64,000 nt of DNA from Ostreococcus lucimarinus CCE9901 (taxonomy: Eukaryota; Chlorophyta; Mamiellophyceae; Mamiellales; Bathycoccaceae). Where the stretch lies: positions 124,001 through 188,000 of the forward strand of contig NC_009361.1 of the NCBI RefSeq assembly GCF_000092065.1. Direction: 5' to 3'. Position 1 is the stretch's first letter, and each line of letters opens with the position of its first letter. The notes below the pieces were generated by a model. It was not told where the DNA came from and ran no database searches. It saw nothing but the letters and a program-made list of their open reading frames with translations. A program made the translations under genes and the position numbers. This document shows positions 45,530 to 53,855 of this stretch, piece by piece.

Positions 45530-47149
45530 ATGACGCGCGTGCGCCGCGCCATGGAGGCGTTCCGCGCGATCGCGGACCCGCTCGAGCGCTACGTCTACCT
45601 GCGCGAGCTCCAGCGCGCGAGCGCGGAGACGTTTTATCGCGCGCTCGTGCGCGAACCGCTCGAGCTCATGCCGTTCGTGTACACGCCCACCGTGGGCGAG
45701 GCGTGCGAGAAGTATCACCGCCTGGGCATCGAGACGAACGGGGTGTACATCACGGCGGACGACGCGGGACGCGTGGGGGCGAAGCTGCGAGGACACTGGG
45801 ATCGGGCGGCGGCGGCGCGCGCGAGGGCGCGCGAGGGGCTCGACGGCGAAGCGGCGAAGCGACGAGGGGTCGATCGTCGCGCGCGCGCCGACGACGGCGT
45901 CGCCGTGGCGGTGGTGACGGATGGAGAACGGATCTTGGGGCTCGGTGATCTCGGCGCGGGCGGAATGGGGATCAGCGAGGGGAAGATTTTGTTGTACACG
46001 GTGTGCGCGGGCGTGCGGCCGTCGGCGTGTTTGCCGGTGTGCCTGGACGTCGGGACGAATAATCAGAGATTGCTGGACGACCCGAATTATAAAGGATTGC
46101 GACGGACGCGGCTGAAGGGGGAGGCGTACGACGCGCTGGTGGACGAGTTCATGCGAGAGATGCGGGCGTGGCAGCCGAGGTGTTTGGTGCAGTTTGAGGA
46201 TTTCGGCAACGCGAACGCGTTTCGTATCTTGGAAAAGTATCGCACGACGGGACCGTGCTTCAACGATGACATTCAAGGCACCGCCGCGATCACGCTCGCG
46301 GCGCTGCTCAGCTCGTTGCGAGCGACGAAAGGGAAACTGGAGGATCAAAAGGTTTTATTTTACGGCGCCGGCGAGGCGGGCGTCGGCATCGGCGAGCTCA
46401 TCGCCATGGCGATGGAGAAGACTGGGATGTCGCACAAGGAAGCCATGGAGCGATGTTACTTCATGGATTCCAAGGGTCTGGTTTGCAAAAGTCGTCTGGA
46501 TGGATTGCAGCCGCACAAGGTGGCGTTCGCGCACGACGTCGAGTATCAGCCCGATTTACTGTCGGCGATTTCCGCCGTCAAGCCCACGGCGTTAATCGGC
46601 GTGAGCACGATCGGCGGGGCGTTTACGGAAGACGTCGTCAAGGAAATGTGCGCTCTGAACGAGCGGCCAATCATTTTTCCGCTGAGCAATCCCACGTCGA
46701 AGTCAGAGTGCACGTTTGAGCAAGCCATGGCTTGGAGCGACGGCAAAGTCGTCTTCGCCAGCGGGTCGCCGTTTGATCCAGTCGTGCGCCCGCGAGATGG
46801 CGTAAAAGTCTTCCCAGCGCAAGCGAACAACGCGTACGTTTTCCCGGCGCTCGGCTTCGCCGCCGCTCTCACGGGGGCGTCGCAAATCACCGACGATTTA
46901 TTCCTCGCCGCCGCCGAATCGCTCGCGTCCATCACAACCGACGCGGAGATCGACGCCGGCCATTTATTCCCGGACATGAACTCCATCAGACAAGTCTCAG
47001 TAACGTTAACCGCGGAGATTTGCGAGATGATTGTGAAATCCGGCCTCGGTCGCGCCCCGAGCGGGGTGTCCACGCACGCGGACTGGTTGGCGTACATCGA
47101 GTCGCACCAATACGACCCGGGCGAGGAGCAACCGATATCCAAGCTCTAA
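45530..47149 (+). CDS. NADP-malic enzyme with C-terminal SKL
   Basis: 539 residues from the ATG at 45530. Hallmarks: VYTPTVGEACEKYH, VTDGERILGLGDLGAGGMGI, CLDVGTNNQRLLDD, FEDFGNANAFRIL, NDDIQGTAAITLAAL (metal site), FYGAGEAGVGIGELI (dinucleotide fold), and a DSKGL segment as in NADP enzymes. Reaction: malate + NADP+ to pyruvate + CO2 + NADPH. The protein ends SKL, a canonical PTS1 peroxisomal signal. Odd: the usual N-terminal GLLPP block (~35-50 residues) is missing, and residues ~92-121 are a basic Ala/Arg-rich insertion. An unrecognised upstream exon is possible. Confidence 0.93.
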   Translation: MTRVRRAMEAFRAIADPLERYVYLRELQRASAETFYRALVREPLELMPFVYTPTVGEACEKYHRLGIETNGVYITADDAGRVGAKLRGHWDRAAAARARAREGLDGEAAKRRGVDRRARADDGVAVAVVTDGERILGLGDLGAGGMGISEGKILLYTVCAGVRPSACLPVCLDVGTNNQRLLDDPNYKGLRRTRLKGEAYDALVDEFMREMRAWQPRCLVQFEDFGNANAFRILEKYRTTGPCFNDDIQGTAAITLAALLSSLRATKGKLEDQKVLFYGAGEAGVGIGELIAMAMEKTGMSHKEAMERCYFMDSKGLVCKSRLDGLQPHKVAFAHDVEYQPDLLSAISAVKPTALIGVSTIGGAFTEDVVKEMCALNERPIIFPLSNPTSKSECTFEQAMAWSDGKVVFASGSPFDPVVRPRDGVKVFPAQANNAYVFPALGFAAALTGASQITDDLFLAAAESLASITTDAEIDAGHLFPDMNSIRQVSVTLTAEICEMIVKSGLGRAPSGVSTHADWLAYIESHQYDPGEEQPISKL

Positions 47150-47359
47150 GCTTTCGCACGCCGTAGCATCGCCGTCGTAGTAATTCAAATTTATTCGTAT
47201 TGATTATTCGACGACGACCGTCCGTCGCGCGTTTCTCGATTTTCGACCGCCGAGCTCGACGAGACAGTTACGCCGCGGCGTCCCCGCGCCCGCTCGCGCC
47301 CGCACACGCCCGCGCGGCGTCGCGCGGCGTCGCGCCCCGAACTCGCGCGACTCGACGTC

Positions 47360-48709
47360 ATGGGTGCGCACGAGTCCCGCGTCGCCGCGCACGCCACCGC
47401 GTCGACGAGCGCGGCGACGTCGAACGATGTGTCGAGCGGCGGCTTGTCGCGAATCTTCTCGTTCCCTCCTCGCCCGCCGCCGCGCGCCGAGCCTTATCTC
47501 CACCTCCCCACGTATCTCGGTGACCGCGTGCTGGCGTTCCAGTACACGGGCGCGCGCGATGAAGGCGACGGGGCGTACAGGACGGCGCTGCGAGAGAATG
47601 CGCGCGCGTTGGACGAGGCGTTCTCGCCGGGGACGGTGCTCCTAATCTCTTTGAACAGCGCGCTGTTGATGGATAAGAGCATGTACGACGACTTCAATTG
47701 CGTCGTGGAGTTTTGTACGTTTTGGGGCCCGCCGGGCGTGGGCGCGGGTGGGTTAGATTCTATTTTGAGCGCGTGCTCGAGCGCGAAGAATTGGTTGTCG
47801 ATGAGCGAATCAAACGTGGTGTGTTTTCACGTTCGAGTCGAGCGTGGCGCGGACGCGGCGAGAATACTGCGATATGTTGTCGCGTGCTTCGAGACGTACC
47901 GTGCGTCGTCGAGTGAGTTCGACATCGATATGGCGTTTGAAGAGTTGCCGACCGTGCCTCCGCGCGCGTTTTCCGCGCATCGAGCCGCGGCGCCGTCGCG
48001 AGCGCAGATCCGGTACGGAGGATACTTTGGTGACGCCATTCGAACGAGTCGAGAAAGCGGTAAAGAGTGCATCCCCAAGAATAGGCTTAGGTTGAAACGG
48101 TTGGTGATCGCCGGCGGTTTATCGATTCATAATGGTGGTTGGCGGCCCTACGCGAAAGTGATTTGCCAATCGACTGGCGTGGTCGGCAAAAGCGCTACGC
48201 AAGGATTAGCTCCGGATTGGCACGATTCGAAACACGGATTATCGCCGATAGGCATGGAGCTTGTTCGGACGGGGCATGAATCCAACACGTTGTCCGTGGA
48301 AACCGCCATAGGACTGTCGCTCGATGGCGATTGCGTGATATCGATCTTCCACTGGACGGGCGACGAAACCCGCGACGAACTTTCTCCGGTGATGACATTT
48401 GCGTTTCACACGGGTTTCATTCATCTCAAGACCTCAATGGGTGATTCTAAAGCAGGTGTAATGCGGATCACACGAGATCAGATGGACTGCACGGATGAAA
48501 CTCTGATTCCAGACGATTACTTCTTCGATTTGATGTTTCTCGCAGAAAATGCCGAAGCCAAACCCAAAAGGCAAGCTGATATCGCCGTGCAAACCACTCC
48601 GGCGCTGAATGAGACGCACGCGGGATCAAAGATAGCTGAACCACCCGCGCTGCCTACATCACCCTCCCAAGCACCACTTGAGTGTGCTCCACCGCCACCG
48701 CCACCACCA

Positions 48710-48760
<51 letters not shown>

Positions 48761-50008
48761 GGATTCAAGCTCTCATCGGCATCTATGCCGAAAGTAGCAA
48801 CGCCACCAGCCCCAGGCGCACCGCCACCACCGCCGCCACCAGTAGTGCAGTTTCGTTCCGTATCGCTCACGCCTCGAGCGCCGCCGCTAGCCCAAGGCCC
48901 GAATTTGCGGAAGGTTTACTGGGACAAACTCACGGTGACGCAAAATACGTGGTGGAGCGATATAAACAGCGACGTCGGTGCTTTAAGAGAGGAGGAAAAA
49001 CAAGCGATCGTTAAATCTTTCGAGATTCGAGTGAATGCGAGCAAGAAGGCGCTGACTGAAAAGCCGAAACACGTCACGGGTATGCCGACGCTAATTCCGA
49101 TTCCGCGTTCGAATAACATAGCCATCATGCTCTCGCGGTTTCCCATGAGCGCGGAAGGCATCGTTGAGGCCATCGCGACCGGTGATCCGGAAGGTACACT
49201 CACGCTCGAAAGGCTTGCGGTTTTGCTTCAATGTGAACCGACGGAAGAGGAGCTCCAAATAATGCAGAATTTTAAGGGCGATGCGACGGTTTTGAATGCT
49301 CCGGAACGCTTTCTCATGGACCTCGCGACGAAAGTCGAGCGCTTGCCCGATAAAATCGCGGCGTTGGTGTACGCGAGACAATTTCCTGAGATGATGAGTG
49401 AGGCCTACTCTGGCTTGCGGGCAATCGAGCAAGCGTGCTCGCAAGTTAGAGAGGCGGAAGGATTTCGCAAGGTACTCGCCGTGGCGTTACGTGTGGGAAA
49501 CTTTATGAACGCGGGTGGGCCGCGATCGAGCACAAATGGTATCACACTCGACTCGTTACACAAGCTAAGCGACGTTCGAACGACCGCGCCGACGGCCAAA
49601 GGTGGGTGCACGCTGTTGGATTTCGTCGTAGAACTCGTCGACGCCCGAGAAGACGGTGAAATTTCGCTGACGAACGAGCTCGGCGCCTGCCAAGCCGCCA
49701 GCCGCATCGCGCGCGCCGAGCTCGAGGGACTGATTCGCAAGATTACGAGCGGTGCGCAACGAATTAAACGCGAAATCGACAAGTCGAGCGTTCAAAGCTT
49801 CGATGGCTTGCTCGTCGACTTGGACTCCGATGTCGAGGCGCTCTCGAAGGAAGCCGAGCGCGTCGACGCCGAGTTCACGCGATTCGCAGAGCTCTGCGGC
49901 GAGACGCGCAAATCGCCCGAAGATGTTTTTGCGAGTATTTGGACATTCGCGTGCGCGTGTGATGCGTCGAGAGCCGCCCGCGCGCATCGCGCGTCGAAGA
50001 AAAAGTAG
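47360..50008 (+). CDS. Class II formin (PTEN-like domain + FH1 + FH2)
   Basis: 882 residues starting MGAHESR, a possible myristoylation site. Residues ~45-400 resemble the PTEN phosphatase-C2 module of plant class II formins (YLGDRVLAFQYTG, VCFHVRVERGADAARILRYV), but the Cys-x5-Arg phosphatase loop is absent, so it is catalytically dead and probably binds lipid. A proline tract (FH1, ~440-500) for profilin binding is encoded by CCACCG/CCGCCG repeats. The FH2 domain (~515-860) starts NLRKVYWDKLTVTQNTWWSD and includes FPEMMSEAYSGL and RVGNFMNAGGPRSS. It nucleates and elongates actin filaments. Confidence 0.93.
48688..48765 (+). repeat. CCACCG/CCGCCG microsatellite encoding FH1 polyproline
   Basis: A nearly uninterrupted proline-codon array, 6-bp (CCACCG) then 3-bp (CCG, CCA) units, encoding the formin FH1 domain. 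Length variation would change profilin-binding capacity while keeping the frame. The antisense frame reads as polyglycine and is not a gene. Confidence 0.9.
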
Positions 50009-50061
50009 CCTCGACGAAGAAAAAGAAAATGTAGTCAACCACCGACCGCACTTCACGCGTC

Positions 50062-50763
50062 ATGCACCGCCCCATCGCGCGTGGTTTCGCGCGAGCGTAC
50101 GCCACGCACTGGCTTCCGCAGAGCGCCCGCACGTGGCTGGACGGCGTCGAGCACGCCGCCTTCGCGCGGGCGCTCACAGACGCCATGAAGAAGATTCCTC
50201 AACTCAGTGGACGCGAAGAGTCCATCGCGCAGTCGATCAGTGCGCGCGCGAGCGAAATTTTAGAGGCCGAGACGGCGGATGGGTCGTTCACGCGCGATGC
50301 GGTCGAGACGACGCACGCGAAGACCGCCGCACGAGCGTGCGCGGTGTACGAGTGCACGCGACCGTACCTCGGCAACGACGACGCGACGATGGATTTGATC
50401 CGCACGCACGCCGGCGCGGAGCGGACGGCGCAAACCATGAACGGTGGACTCGTTCGAGGGGCGCTCATGCTTTCGAGGGACCCGATCGCGACGATCGCGT
50501 CGATGGTCGGCAACGTCACGAATGACTTGGCGCCGGGCGCTTGGAGACGAGAAGACGGCGAGTTCGTGACGAGCACGTGCACGTATCGCGAATTTTTCAA
50601 AAAGCGCGACATGGAATTTTTAACGGCGACGACGTGTTGCTCCCTGGACGTGGACGTGTGGTTTTCGGGCTTGGACGCCAAGTCGGCGACGGTGACGCTC
50701 GAGTCCTCTATGGCGCGCGGCGACCCAGAGTGTCGCATCTCCGTGCGCGCCGGCGAAAAGTAG
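50062..50763 (+). CDS. ATC-hydrolase-like protein (PF14196-type)
   Basis: 233 residues with a short basic, possibly organelle-targeting leader. The C-terminal half matches the layout of the L-2-amino-thiazoline-4-carboxylate hydrolase family: FVTSTCTYREFFKKRDMEFL (conserved Cys-x-Tyr-x-x-Phe-Phe), FLTATTCCSLDVDVWF, then SMARGDPECRISV (the GD-x-x-C motif). In bacteria one member opens the thiazoline ring of a cysteine precursor; most family members are uncharacterised. The activity here is inferred only. It starts 53 bp after the formin stop. Confidence 0.55.
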   Translation: MHRPIARGFARAYATHWLPQSARTWLDGVEHAAFARALTDAMKKIPQLSGREESIAQSISARASEILEAETADGSFTRDAVETTHAKTAARACAVYECTRPYLGNDDATMDLIRTHAGAERTAQTMNGGLVRGALMLSRDPIATIASMVGNVTNDLAPGAWRREDGEFVTSTCTYREFFKKRDMEFLTATTCCSLDVDVWFSGLDAKSATVTLESSMARGDPECRISVRAGEK

Positions 50764-50915
50764 CGCCCATCGAAGAAGCGCCGATAGCGAAGAAATAGCG
50801 ACCGTAGCATCTAGCGCGCCGTCCACGGCGCATTTTTATTAGCCAACCAACATTCACGCCAGGCGCTCGACGTCGCCCGAGTCGAGCCGCAGTTCGCGAC
50901 GCGCGCGGGCGCGTC

Positions 50916-52112
50916 ATGCGCCCGCGAAACCCACCCGACGTCGACGACGCGACGTCGTCGTCCCCGTTCGACTCGTCCGCGCTCCACGGTCGTCTCGTGC
51001 ACGGCACGTGCGGTTGGGCGTCGAAGAGCCAAAATTTAAGCTTTTACGCGCCCAACGAGCTGTCGAGCGGAGAAAGGCGTTTGCCGAGCTACGCCGAGCG
51101 TTTCGGGTGCGTCGAAGTGGACAGCACCACGTATGCCATTCCCACGAGGGACGTCGTCCAGCGCTGGGTCGACGCGACGCCGGACGGTTTCGTGTTCCTC
51201 GTGAAGGCGTTCGGCGGGCTGTGCGCGTCGACCGTCGACGCACGCTCGCTGCCGCGTGACGTACGCGAGATGCTCCCGCCGACGCCTTCGGGGCGCGTCG
51301 CGTACTCGTCGATGCCAACACGGGCGAAGGATGCGCTGTGGGCGCGTTGGAACGATGCCATCGCGCCGATCGTCGAGGCTGGGAAGCTCGGCTGCGTGGT
51401 GTTTCAATTTCATCTGTCGCAAGGCGTCGGCGACGCGCTTCGAGCGCACGCGTTGGAGTGTCAGTCGCGATTGAACGGCGCACGCACGGCGGTGGAGTTT
51501 AGGAACAGAGATTGGATCACGGGCGATGTCGGCACGCAGACGGTGCGCTGGTGCCGCGAACATGATTTATTGCTCGTCGCCGCAGATGAGTTGGAGCACG
51601 AAACGTTTCAGCGTGATAGACAACAAACTGGTTTACCCGTCGGTGCGGTGCGACGAAAAATGCCCACGCGATTGGAACGCACTGTCGACTGGGGATGTTT
51701 GATTCGCGTTCACAGACGGCACGGGACGACGGAGCGCGTGCTCGACGAAGAAGAAATTTCGTTTTGGAGCGAGCGCGTGCGCGCGCTCGATCCCAAACCG
51801 ACGCGAGGACCTATTTGGGTTACTTGGGGCACCGAGTGGCGCGACGCTCCGCTGACGAACGCGCTCGCGCTCGACGACGCCGTCGGCGAGTTTGCGTATG
51901 ATTGGTACGGCACGCGTCGTTCGCGTCCATCAAAATCGAAGCCGTCCGCCAAGTCAATCGCGGCGTTATTCGCCGCAGCGCCCCAGCCGAAAGCGAAGTC
52001 CCCGACGTCGACGCCTCCCGCGCGCAAATCCGAAGCGAGAAAACATCTCAACCCTCTCGCCGCGCTCTGGTCGCGCGCGAATCCCATAGAAGACGCGCGT
52101 CGTACAGATTAA
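50916..52112 (+). CDS. DUF72 (YecE-like) protein with basic tail
   Basis: 398 residues. The TIM-barrel-like DUF72 core runs ~25-340: VHGTCGWASKSQNLSFYAPN, SYAERFGCVEVDSTTYAIPT, GCVVFQFHLSQGVGDALR, ARTAVEFRNRDWIT and the C-terminal EFAYDWYGTRR. Biochemical function is unknown across the family. A disordered Lys/Pro/Ser tail (~345-398) contains KSIAALFAAAP, loosely like a PCNA-interaction (PIP) box without its Gln, then a second PLAALW motif. Confidence 0.85.
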   Translation: MRPRNPPDVDDATSSSPFDSSALHGRLVHGTCGWASKSQNLSFYAPNELSSGERRLPSYAERFGCVEVDSTTYAIPTRDVVQRWVDATPDGFVFLVKAFGGLCASTVDARSLPRDVREMLPPTPSGRVAYSSMPTRAKDALWARWNDAIAPIVEAGKLGCVVFQFHLSQGVGDALRAHALECQSRLNGARTAVEFRNRDWITGDVGTQTVRWCREHDLLLVAADELEHETFQRDRQQTGLPVGAVRRKMPTRLERTVDWGCLIRVHRRHGTTERVLDEEEISFWSERVRALDPKPTRGPIWVTWGTEWRDAPLTNALALDDAVGEFAYDWYGTRRSRPSKSKPSAKSIAALFAAAPQPKAKSPTSTPPARKSEARKHLNPLAALWSRANPIEDARRTD

Positions 52113-52186
52113 TTAGTCAGCAGAAAACCGTTACAGCTCGAAAACCGCAGACACCGCCGCGCGGCGCGCGACGCGGTCGTCCGGCG

Positions 52187-53722
52187 ATGTCGTCCGCTAA
52201 AAAGAAACCACCGAAAACGACCAATCCCGCGTCGCTCGTCGACGCGCGCGTCGACGCCGTCCTCGCGCGCGTGGCCGCTGTGAAGGCGCGCGCCGTCGCT
52301 CTCGACCACGCGCGCGTCAACGTCGACGATGTCGACGCGCTCGTGTCGGGCCTCGGCGCGCTCGGCCTGCGAGCGAGCGAGGACAAACAGCATCCGATCA
52401 CGCGCGTGCAAACACCGCCGCCGTTGCGGAAGCACGCGCACGCGCGCACGGTGAGCGTCTCGGATGTGGATGTGTCCGCGGTGAAGCTCGAGCGCGACGA
52501 AGCGCCGGCGAAGCGCAAGCGCCGCGTGGGGTTGTTGTACGACGACGCGATGGAAATGCACGAAAAGGAGGGACACTTCGAACAGCCGGCGAGACATCGG
52601 GTCGTCGTGAATGAGATCAAGGCGGAGAAACTGGATTTGAGATGCGAACGGCTGGAGGCGCGAGAGGCGACGGAGGCGGAGCTGACGCGCGCGCACACGA
52701 AGGAACACGTGGCGTTCGTCGATTCGGCGTTCGACGTCGATGGAGAGAAGGTACAAGTTATGACTGGCGAGGACGTGTTCGGCGATGACATCTTCTTCAC
52801 GAAGCATACGGCGAAGGGGGCGCGCATGGCGGCGGGGACGGTCGCGGAGGCGTGTTTGGCGGTGGGGCGAGGAGACGTAGACCGAGCGTTCGCGGTGGTG
52901 CGACCACCGGGACATCACGCGGTGTGCGGACAAGCGATGGGATTTTGTTTCTTCAATAACGCCGTCGTGGGAGCACGAGCGGTGATCGAGACAAAACTGT
53001 GCGAGCGAGTCCTGATAATCGATTGGGACGTGCACCACGGTAACGGCATCCAGGACATCGTGTACGAAGACGAGAGCGTGATGTACGTATCGTTGCATCG
53101 ATACGGCGATGGATTTTACCCGGGCACGGGTGCTGTAGCGGAGGTTGGTAAAGGCGGTACGAATGTGAACGTTGCGTGGTCGGAGAAGGGCTTGGGAGAC
53201 GCCGATTACTTGGCCGCGTTTGACGTCGTCATCGAGCCCGTGGTGAAATCTTTCGCTCCAGATTTGATCATCATCGCCGCTGGATTCGACGCCGCGGACG
53301 GCGATCCACTCGGAGGTATGATGGTATCGCCCACGGGCTACATGCACATGACGAAGCGTTTGATTGAAATCGGTACCGGGCGCGTCGTCGTCGCTCTTGA
53401 AGGTGGTTACGCCCTTCGCCCGCTCGCCACGTGCGCGACGGCGACGCTTCGAGCGTTACTCGGCGATGAACCGAAGCCTATATCATCGCGGTCTCGACCG
53501 AGGAAATCAAGCATCAAGCTCTGTCGCGAGCTCGCGTCGCTGCTCGCAGAGCACTGGCCCGTGCTAGAGAGCGACGAGTACAAGAATTCGACGGCGTTGA
53601 TCGCGAAACGCGCCACCGTCGTCGGCGCCGCGCGAGAGTACCCCACCGGTCGCCGCTCGAAATCGCCCGCAAATTCTTCCTCGTCCGCCTCCACTGCCGT
53701 GGGCGCCGTCTGTACGACTTAA
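52187..53722 (+). CDS. Class II histone deacetylase
   Basis: 511 residues from the ATG at 52187. After a ~105-residue leader comes a class II (HDA5/15/18-like) deacetylase domain: RVGLLYDDAMEMHE, VVRPPGHHAVCGQAMGFCFF (His-His), IIDWDVHHGNGIQDI (the zinc Asp and His), YVSLHRYGDGFYPGTG, and IIAAGFDAADGDPLGGMM (second zinc Asp). VVVALEGGYALRPLA carries the Gly-Gly-Tyr end motif. All catalytic residues look intact. It removes acetyl groups from histone lysines or other proteins. The C-terminal ~80 residues are Ser/Arg-rich. A TGTAA motif follows the stop by 4 bases. Confidence 0.94.
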   Translation: MSSAKKKPPKTTNPASLVDARVDAVLARVAAVKARAVALDHARVNVDDVDALVSGLGALGLRASEDKQHPITRVQTPPPLRKHAHARTVSVSDVDVSAVKLERDEAPAKRKRRVGLLYDDAMEMHEKEGHFEQPARHRVVVNEIKAEKLDLRCERLEAREATEAELTRAHTKEHVAFVDSAFDVDGEKVQVMTGEDVFGDDIFFTKHTAKGARMAAGTVAEACLAVGRGDVDRAFAVVRPPGHHAVCGQAMGFCFFNNAVVGARAVIETKLCERVLIIDWDVHHGNGIQDIVYEDESVMYVSLHRYGDGFYPGTGAVAEVGKGGTNVNVAWSEKGLGDADYLAAFDVVIEPVVKSFAPDLIIIAAGFDAADGDPLGGMMVSPTGYMHMTKRLIEIGTGRVVVALEGGYALRPLATCATATLRALLGDEPKPISSRSRPRKSSIKLCRELASLLAEHWPVLESDEYKNSTALIAKRATVVGAAREYPTGRRSKSPANSSSSASTAVGAVCTT

Positions 53723-53737
53723 TCGATGTAAAAAAGT

Positions 53738-53779
53738 AAAGTAAATCACTGAGACGTGAAAGTAAATCACTGAGACGTG
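53738..53779. repeat. 21-bp tandem duplication
   Basis: Two perfect adjacent copies of AAAGTAAATCACTGAGACGTG lie between the histone deacetylase stop and the start of the Cys-rich gene. It could sit in a 3' UTR or in a promoter. Confidence 0.95.
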
Positions 53780-53855
53780 TCGCGTCAGAAAAAACGGCGA
53801 TTTTAATCGGCGTTTTTCGCCACAACTCGGCTCGACTCTCGACTGTCGACTCCCG

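Noticed and set aside
48517-48870. Reverse-strand polyglycine ORF
   Set aside because: It is the antisense reading of the formin proline repeat.
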